Assembly: GCA_017643925.1 (NCBI GenBank) | Contig: JAEPML010000007.1 | Span: 124,001 to 188,000, forward strand | Origin: Roseibium sp. | GTDB lineage: Bacteria > Pseudomonadota > Alphaproteobacteria > Rhizobiales > Stappiaceae | Length of the DNA stretch: 64,000 bases | Reading direction: 5' to 3' | Shown here: positions 58,609-64,000 of the stretch, piece by piece | How the letters are laid out: each line of letters opens with the position of its first letter | Numbering within the stretch: position 1 is the first letter of the stretch | Position numbers and translations under genes: made by a program | Notes under the pieces: generated by a model | Database searches by the model: none | What the model was told of the DNA's origin: nothing | The model's input: only the letters and a program-made list of their open reading frames with translations

Positions 58609-59514
58609 TCATCCTTCGGCGGCCAGGCGCTCAAGCGCCTGGACCAAAACATCCCGCGAACGCGTCATGCCCTTGTAGCTTAGCTGATCATCACTCAACG
58701 ACACCAGTTGCTCCTGCAGGGAGCGGGACAAACGCTCCCTGTCTTCTGCTTCGACAAGTGCCTTGAGCGGGTCGTGATGGATCTTGATCGTGAAAAGGAT
58801 ATCACCCGACCCGGCCAGACGTCGCAATGTCTGTCGTTCCACGCGCAAGAACAGCTGCGCAAGAGCGTGGTCCGGGTCGCTGAGCTCCACGCGCTCCGGC
58901 AAGGGCTGGTGTAGCTGGGCATCCGGATAGATCGACCAGTTGAACCGGCACAGGAGCTGATCCGTTTTCAGGTTATCAAACAGCCGCGCAACGACCTGTC
59001 CCATGCGCCCCTCGTTGAACCCGGGAACCGGAGCATGAATGCCGGCCATCGACTTTCCGAATTTCTCGGTCAGGGACCAGGACGAGGGGAAGCAGAGAGC
59101 CGCGGCCACCAGACGGTACCCGTCAGGTCCCTCGCGCATGATCACCAGGTCTTCCTGCACCAGGCGGGCAGCCGTCAGAAGCGGTGTGGCGTTGTTGTGC
59201 GAGATGGTTCGGCTTGCCGGGACAATCCGGACTTCTTCGGACCTGATCTCGTAAGCTTCAGAGTGGAAGTCCCGGAGATTATCCAGAACCAGTGCCAACA
59301 CTTCAGCCTGTGCCTCTTCCGTCCCGGCTTCGGCCCTGAAAACCGCGCCGGGATCGGCAGCGAACAATCGTTCCTTTTCGGCAAGATGCATCGCCAGATG
59401 TGCATCCAGTTCCAGCCAAACGTCCTCGCCGATCGGCTTCAGCCCGACCGTGAAAGGCAGGCTGGAGCCATCATAGGGCGTGTGCAGGAACGGGGGCGTG
59501 AGACCGCTGGTCAT
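58609..59514 (-). CDS. DUF3445 heme-dependent oxidative N-demethylase-like protein
   Basis: 301 residues from ATG 59514; an in-frame upstream part reads as unrelated basic sequence and is left out. Matches the DUF3445 family: PYDGSSLPFTVGLKPIGEDVWLELD, VQEDLVIMREGPDGYRLVAAALCFPSSWSLTEKFGKSMAGIHAPVPGFNEG and RVERQTLRRLAGSGDILFTIKIHHDPL. The conserved histidine in AGIHAPVP is a plausible axial ligand. Family members are heme enzymes that demethylate amines such as dimethylamine. Between pepF and the ABC1 gene on the same strand. Confidence 0.83.
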   Translation of the reverse strand: MTSGLTPPFLHTPYDGSSLPFTVGLKPIGEDVWLELDAHLAMHLAEKERLFAADPGAVFRAEAGTEEAQAEVLALVLDNLRDFHSEAYEIRSEEVRIVPASRTISHNNATPLLTAARLVQEDLVIMREGPDGYRLVAAALCFPSSWSLTEKFGKSMAGIHAPVPGFNEGRMGQVVARLFDNLKTDQLLCRFNWSIYPDAQLHQPLPERVELSDPDHALAQLFLRVERQTLRRLAGSGDILFTIKIHHDPLKALVEAEDRERLSRSLQEQLVSLSDDQLSYKGMTRSRDVLVQALERLAAEG

Positions 59515-59548
59515 CGTCTTTCGAACCGGGTGCCGTGACTGGGCGTGC

Positions 59549-61375
59549 TCAGGCCCTGTCCAGCTCTTCCAGCTCGTCGATGATGCGCTCGATGACGGAA
59601 AGGCCCTTCTTCCAGAATGTCGGGTCGGATGCACTCAGACCGAAAGGTGCGAGCAATTCCGAATGATGCTTGGTCCCGCCGGCCTTCAGAAGATCGAAGT
59701 ACTTTTGCTGGAAGCCGGACTCGGCCTCCTCGTAAACCGCATAAAGCGAATTCACCAGGCAATCACCAAAGGCGTAGGCATAGACATAGAACGGTGAATG
59801 GATGAAGTGCGGGATATAGGTCCAGAAGGTCTCGTATCCCTCATTCAGCTTGATAGCCGGTCCCAGGCTCTCACCCTGTACCGACAACCAGAGTTCTCCG
59901 ATCTTGTCAGCGGTTAGCTCACCGTTGCGCCGCTCCGTGTGGATCTTGCGCTCGAACGTGTAGAAGGCGATCTGGCGGACCACCGTGTTGATCATGTCCT
60001 CTGCCTTCGACGCCAGCATCACCTTGCGGGTCTCTGGTTTCTCGGCCTTGGCAAGAAGAGACTTGAAAGTCAGCATCTCGCCGAACACGCTGGCGGTTTC
60101 CGCAAGTGTCAGCGGTGTCGGTGCCATCAACGGACCGTTCGCCCCGGCCAGCACCTGATGAACGCCATGGCCGAGCTCATGGGCCAGCGTCATCACGTCA
60201 CGGATCTTGCCCTGGTAATTCACCAGCACATAAGGATGGGCACTGGGGACGGTGGGATGCGCGAATGCACCAGGTGCCTTCCCGGAACGCGCGGGCGCAT
60301 CAATCCAGCCATTGTCGAAGAAACGACCGGCGATTTCCGCCATATTGGGCGAAAAGTCGCTATAGGCGGACAGCACGGTATCCTTGGCTTCGTTCCAGGG
60401 AATTACACGCGTATCCGCGTCCGGCAGCGGTGCATTTCGATCCCAGGTGTTCAGCTGCTCCATGCCGAGCCAACCGGCCTTGAGCTTGTAATAACGGTGG
60501 GACAGGCGTGGATAGGCTTCGCGCACGGCCGCGACCATCGCATCGACAACCTCGCGCTCCACCCGGTTCGCCAGATGACGGCTGTCGGCAATATCGGAAA
60601 AGCTCCGCCAACGGTCGGAGATTTCCTTGTCTTTCGCCAAGGTGTTGGTGATCAACGTGAATGTGCGAAGGTTGTCTGAAAAGGTCTTCGTCAGAGCCGC
60701 CGACGCCTTCTTCCGTTTTTCAGCATCCGGATCGACAAGCAGATTGAGCGTAGGCTCGATGGCAAGCTCCTCACCATCCACACCAAACTTCAGAGACGCC
60801 ATGGTTTCATCGAACAACCGGTTCAAGGCGCCACTGCCGGTCACGGACTTTTCGTGAAACAGCTGCTCGACCCTGTCTTCCAGCTGGAAAGGCTTGTCCT
60901 TGCGCAGATCCTCTATCCAGGGGCGGTAATGCGCAAGATGCTCATCTTCGAGCGCCGCATCCATGACCCCGTCATCCACGCCGTTCATTTCCAGCGTGAA
61001 GAACAGAAGATGAGAACTGGCCGTGGTGATCTGCTCCTGGACGTCGCCATAAAATTTCTGCGCGACAGGATCGATCGTGTTGCCGGCATAGACCAGGCCC
61101 GCAAAGGAGATCAGGCGTCCCATGAGATCTTCGAGGTCCTCATAGGCGCGGATCGCGGTGACCAGAGCGGCCACATTGTCCTTTGCAAGATCCGCCAACC
61201 GTCCCTTGTAGGACGCCTCAAAGGTCTTCGACCTGTCCAGAGCGGCCTTGAGGTCCTCGGTGACTTCCGGTGCCTCCATCGATGCATAAAGATCCGTCAG
61301 ATCCCATTGCGGCAGATCTCCAAGATCCGCAGAAGCAGCTGACTGGGGCGCAAAAACGGCGTGCGGCATCGACAT
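59549..61375 (-). CDS. pepF: Oligoendopeptidase F (M3 family)
   Basis: 608 residues. Zinc metallopeptidase of family M3B: HELGHGVHQ with the HEXXH zinc motif at about 399-403, and the family ending YVYAYAFGDCLVNSLYAVYEEAESGFQQKYFDLLKAGGTKHHSELL. Cytoplasmic peptidase trimming oligopeptides. Divergent from the sigma-54 regulator; the DUF3445 gene follows 34 bases downstream on the same strand. Confidence 0.92.
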   Translation of the reverse strand: MSMPHAVFAPQSAASADLGDLPQWDLTDLYASMEAPEVTEDLKAALDRSKTFEASYKGRLADLAKDNVAALVTAIRAYEDLEDLMGRLISFAGLVYAGNTIDPVAQKFYGDVQEQITTASSHLLFFTLEMNGVDDGVMDAALEDEHLAHYRPWIEDLRKDKPFQLEDRVEQLFHEKSVTGSGALNRLFDETMASLKFGVDGEELAIEPTLNLLVDPDAEKRKKASAALTKTFSDNLRTFTLITNTLAKDKEISDRWRSFSDIADSRHLANRVEREVVDAMVAAVREAYPRLSHRYYKLKAGWLGMEQLNTWDRNAPLPDADTRVIPWNEAKDTVLSAYSDFSPNMAEIAGRFFDNGWIDAPARSGKAPGAFAHPTVPSAHPYVLVNYQGKIRDVMTLAHELGHGVHQVLAGANGPLMAPTPLTLAETASVFGEMLTFKSLLAKAEKPETRKVMLASKAEDMINTVVRQIAFYTFERKIHTERRNGELTADKIGELWLSVQGESLGPAIKLNEGYETFWTYIPHFIHSPFYVYAYAFGDCLVNSLYAVYEEAESGFQQKYFDLLKAGGTKHHSELLAPFGLSASDPTFWKKGLSVIERIIDELEELDRA

Positions 61376-61588
61376 GGTTTACTCCGGTGGATCATCGCCC
61401 CTGAACAGGGGCGTCAATTGTGTCGTCAGGGACTCGCTCTAAGTCCGCTTGTGATTTTGTAGGCTGGCCGGCGGCGGTGCCGCAATCGAAAAGCCGGAAT
61501 TTTTTGTTCGTCCTTGGACGATTTATTTACCCAATTGCGACCAGAATGGTTCGAAACGAGACAATTTCTGAACGGATCAAGGCTGCCC

Positions 61589-63154
61589 ATGCAAGCTATC
61601 AGCGGAAAAATCCTCATTGTTGACGACGATCCCATTCAGCGGCGTCTTCTGCAGGAAGCTGTCAAGAAATTCGGATATCGATCCAAAACCGCCGAAAACG
61701 GCGCCGAAGCCGTTCGAATCATGACGGGCCCGGAAGCCGGCGAGATCGATCTGATCATTCTGGACATGGTCATGCCGGAACTCGATGGTCTCGGTGTTCT
61801 GGAACGGCTGCGCGCCGACAAGAACGCGACACCCGTCATCGTCCAGACAGCTCATGGCGGCATCGACACCGTAGTCAATGTCATGAATGCCGGCGCGCAG
61901 GATTTTGCCGTCAAACCGGTTGCACCGGAGCGCCTGAACGTATCGATCCGCAACCTTCTGAAAACCTCCGCGCTGGAGGACGAGATCACCCGGTTCCGCA
62001 AACAGGCGTCCGGAACCCTGACATTTGCCGACATCATCACCCACTCGGCGGCAATGGAACGGGTGATCAATCTGGGCAAACGGGCTGCGGCATCCAACAT
62101 CCCGATCCTGATCGAGGGCGAGAGCGGTGTCGGCAAGGAAATGATCGCCAGCGCCATCCAGGGCTCGAGTGATCGCAAGTCCAAGCCGCTTGTCACGGTA
62201 AATTGCGGCGCCATTCCGGAAAACCTCGTCGAATCCATCCTGTTCGGACACGAAAAGGGCGCGTTTACCGGCGCTGTGGACAAACATGTGGGCAAATTCC
62301 AGGAGGCACATGGCGGCACGCTGTTCCTCGATGAGGTCGGTGAACTCCCCCAGGATGTCCAGGTCAAACTGCTTCGGGCTATACAGGAAAACGAAATCGA
62401 TCCCATTGGCGGGCGCCGCCCGGTCAAGGTCGATTTCAGGCTGATATCCGCGACCAACCGGCGCCTGATTGACCAGGTGAAGGAAGGGGTCTTCCGCGAG
62501 GACCTTTATTATCGGCTCAATGTCTTTCCGATCTGGATCCCGCCGTTACGCGACCGCCGTGAAGACATCCCTGCCCTGACGCGGCACTTCCTGGCGAGAT
62601 TTGCAGCTGAGGAAGGCAAGCCCCAGGTCGCGGGCGTTTCGGCTGAAACGCTTGATCTTCTGCAGCAGTACAACTGGCCTGGCAACATCAGGCAGCTGGA
62701 AAACGCCGTATTCCGCGCTGTTGTCCTGTGCGATGGGGCCGAACTGACACCCAACGATTTTCCGCAGGTAACCAGCGTAATCGACCACCCGGTCAGCGTA
62801 CCGGCTGCATCGCCCCTGCGGGAAGAACCTGCGCAACCGACTGTGGCACCATCCCCGCAGCAGGAAACCCCGCATGTGGCACCGGCAACAGCACCGGCAC
62901 CGGCTGTCGCCACACACGCCCCGCAGGCCGGATTTGAGCAATCCGCCCCGTTCGGCTTCATGCGCAACCTGGATGCGGAAGGTCACGTGCGCAATCTTTC
63001 AGACATTGAGGAAGAATTGATCCGGACCGCAATCAATCACTACTCGGGCAGAATGACCGAAGTTGCGCGACGTCTGGGCATCGGGCGTTCCACACTTTAT
63101 CGGAAACTTAAGGAATACGGTCTGGAAGACGGTAATACCGACGCCGCCGCGTGA
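61589..63154 (+). CDS. Sigma-54-dependent response regulator
   Basis: 521 residues from ATG 61589; an in-frame TTG at 61514 would add an odd 25-residue leader. Receiver domain (about 5-120, phospho-acceptor Asp59 in LIILDMVMPEL), central AAA+ domain (Walker A GESGVGKE at 177-184, sigma-54 contact loop GAFTGA at 224-229, FLDEVGELP), then a Pro/Ala-rich linker (about 405-450) and a Fis-type helix-turn-helix (about 480-512, MTEVARRLGIGRSTLYRKLKEYG). No cognate kinase gene is adjacent. NtrC-class architecture; it stands next to the DUF882 gene. Confidence 0.93.
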   Translation: MQAISGKILIVDDDPIQRRLLQEAVKKFGYRSKTAENGAEAVRIMTGPEAGEIDLIILDMVMPELDGLGVLERLRADKNATPVIVQTAHGGIDTVVNVMNAGAQDFAVKPVAPERLNVSIRNLLKTSALEDEITRFRKQASGTLTFADIITHSAAMERVINLGKRAAASNIPILIEGESGVGKEMIASAIQGSSDRKSKPLVTVNCGAIPENLVESILFGHEKGAFTGAVDKHVGKFQEAHGGTLFLDEVGELPQDVQVKLLRAIQENEIDPIGGRRPVKVDFRLISATNRRLIDQVKEGVFREDLYYRLNVFPIWIPPLRDRREDIPALTRHFLARFAAEEGKPQVAGVSAETLDLLQQYNWPGNIRQLENAVFRAVVLCDGAELTPNDFPQVTSVIDHPVSVPAASPLREEPAQPTVAPSPQQETPHVAPATAPAPAVATHAPQAGFEQSAPFGFMRNLDAEGHVRNLSDIEEELIRTAINHYSGRMTEVARRLGIGRSTLYRKLKEYGLEDGNTDAAA

Positions 63155-63244
63155 GTCCCTTCCGTAAAAATACTGCGACAAATCGCCGGAAAACTTGCGT
63201 ATTCCGGCTTTGTTAAGCTTTCGCCTCATTTTTTTCCGCAATGC

Positions 63245-63259
63245 GGTTGCGCCGTTGCA
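63245..63259 (+). promoter_or_regulatory. Weak candidate sigma-54 (-24/-12) promoter
   Basis: GG at 63245-63246 and GC at 63257-63258 are exactly ten bases apart, and the -12 element TTGCA (63255-63259) is consensus. The -24 side is poor beyond GG. It lies about 130 bases before the DUF882 start. The adjacent sigma-54 activator makes it worth noting, but the match is not strong. Confidence 0.3.
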
Positions 63260-63349
63260 TTTCTGCCACGATTATCACGCATGCGATTTTAGGGTAAAAA
63301 CTTCTTAACCTGATGCGGCTAGTGTATATCTCCTGCTGGGGAGCACGGG

Positions 63350-63370
63350 ATGGGTAAAGCCATCAAATAA
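63350..63370 (+). CDS. Possible leader peptide ORF upstream of DUF882 (MGKAIK)
   Basis: A six-codon ORF (MGKAIK then TAA) starts at ATG 63350 with GGGGAG six bases upstream and ends 14 bases before the TTG of the DUF882 gene. The strong ribosome site may instead reflect the leader of that gene. Short ORFs with good sites arise by chance, so this is a weak call. Confidence 0.25.
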   Translation: MGKAIK

Positions 63371-63384
63371 CGGCGAGATAGAGA

Positions 63385-64000
63385 TTGCGTAAACGGTTTG
63401 TTGATTTCGACGCCGTCGGTAGGCTGAAACGCGCGGCAAAGTTTGTCGGCGCGATCGCGGCCGCGTCTGCGCTCCTGGTCACTGCTGCCCAGGCCGAAAC
63501 GCGCACGCTCAAGCTGTACAACACGCACACCAAAGAGCGCGTATCCATCACATTCAAGAAGAATGGCCGCTACCTTCCGGGTGGTCTGCGCGAAGCCAAC
63601 CGCTTCCTGCGCGACTGGCGCCGGAACGAGAGCATCAAGATGGATCCGGAACTTCTCGACCTGATCTGGGAAGTCTACAAGAAGGTCGGCGCCCGCGAAC
63701 ATATCCACGTCGTGTCGAGCTACCGGTCACCTGCCACCAACAACATGTTGCGCAAGCGGTCTTCCGGCGTTGCCAGAAACAGTCAGCACACGCTCGGCAA
63801 GGCCATGGATTTCTACATCCCCGGCGTCAATCTCGCCAAGTTGCGTGCTGCGGGCCTGCGCAAGGAAGTCGGTGGTGTCGGGTATTACCCCCGTTCCGGC
63901 TCACCATTCGTTCACATGGATACTGGCAGGGTCCGTCACTGGCCGCGCATGAGCCGCTCCCAGCTTGTAAAGGTTTTCCCGAACGGCAAGACCTTGCACA
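63385..64000 (+). CDS. DUF882/YcbK-type M15-like peptidase (3' end cut by window)
   Basis: Open from TTG 63385 to the last base of the window, so the C-terminus is missing. The N-terminus is a basic stretch and signal-like hydrophobic segment (about 15-35, ending ATAAQAE-like TAAQAE), then the DUF882 domain (from about 35): KLYNTHTKERVSITFKKNG, IHVVSSYRSPATN, and SQHTLGKAMDFYIPG with HMDTG, the histidine/aspartate zinc pattern of M15-type peptidases. Probably an exported cell-wall hydrolase. It follows the sigma-54 regulator on the same strand. Confidence 0.87.
   Translation, partial: MRKRFVDFDAVGRLKRAAKFVGAIAAASALLVTAAQAETRTLKLYNTHTKERVSITFKKNGRYLPGGLREANRFLRDWRRNESIKMDPELLDLIWEVYKKVGAREHIHVVSSYRSPATNNMLRKRSSGVARNSQHTLGKAMDFYIPGVNLAKLRAAGLRKEVGGVGYYPRSGSPFVHMDTGRVRHWPRMSRSQLVKVFPNGKTLH

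Overview
The window is a compact, gene-dense stretch of bacterial chromosome with GC-rich wobble bases. The content points to an alphaproteobacterium, most likely of the order Hyphomicrobiales (Rhizobiales). Signs of this are the aa3-type cytochrome oxidase subunit IV, DUF1013/TrcR and DUF1465/RcdA cell-cycle genes, DUF1192, DUF465 and DUF4164 genes, a cysteine-free L31, a 6S RNA beside the 5-FTHF cyclo-ligase gene, and a Tol-Pal/Ruv neighbourhood typical of this class. A marine Stappiaceae-like (Roseibium/Labrenzia) host is my guess from gene order and cannot be proved from the window. I saw no rRNA, tRNA, IS element, prophage or CRISPR array, so this is mostly core genome.

Layout. 1-12130 (mostly minus strand): tilS (cut by the window edge), cpoB, pal, tolB, tolA, tolR, tolQ, ybgC, then a chemoreceptor gene inserted before ruvB, an 81-codon membrane-protein gene wedged between ruvB and ruvA, and ruvC. 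12308-16910: TauE/SafE permease, MazG-like NTPase, yebC, a YmdB-type phosphoesterase, 5-FTHF cyclo-ligase, 6S RNA, zapA and a DUF4164 coiled-coil gene. 17337-26326 (plus): central carbon block tkt, gap, (LysE exporter), pgk, (VOC protein), fba, ThiE-like, Sel1-repeat protein. 26485-30887: efp, an inositol-monophosphatase gene, then a MotA/ExbB-like and MotB/OmpA-like pair with an M50-like membrane protein. 30900-37465: an Lrp-type regulator divergent from a five-gene branched-chain amino acid operon (leucine dehydrogenase plus all branched-chain keto acid dehydrogenase subunits), with a paired inverted repeat between them that looks like an operator.

37537-41134 holds trcR, a quinone oxidoreductase, DUF1192, a probable small RNA, rcdA and rpmE. 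41410-49496 holds an ABC exporter, SDR, propionyl-CoA synthetase, a second TauE-like permease, an acyl-CoA synthetase and a secreted serine hydrolase. 49572-54102 has two DUF465 genes, purE-purK, a MATE exporter and rpsU (GTG start). 54264-61375 has a TPR lipoprotein, flavodoxin-fold reductase, RluA-type synthase, cox subunit IV, ABC1 kinase, a DUF3445 heme-enzyme-like gene and oligoendopeptidase F. The window ends with a sigma-54 response regulator and a truncated DUF882 peptidase gene.

The best-supported non-coding features are the 6S RNA (its rod structure can be traced by hand) and about a dozen rho-independent terminators. The less explained items are the MotA/MotB-like pair without flagellar context, the ruvA-ruvB insert, the candidate small RNA at 39920-40017, the probable Lrp operator at 31350-31395 and the sigma-54 regulator/DUF882 module.
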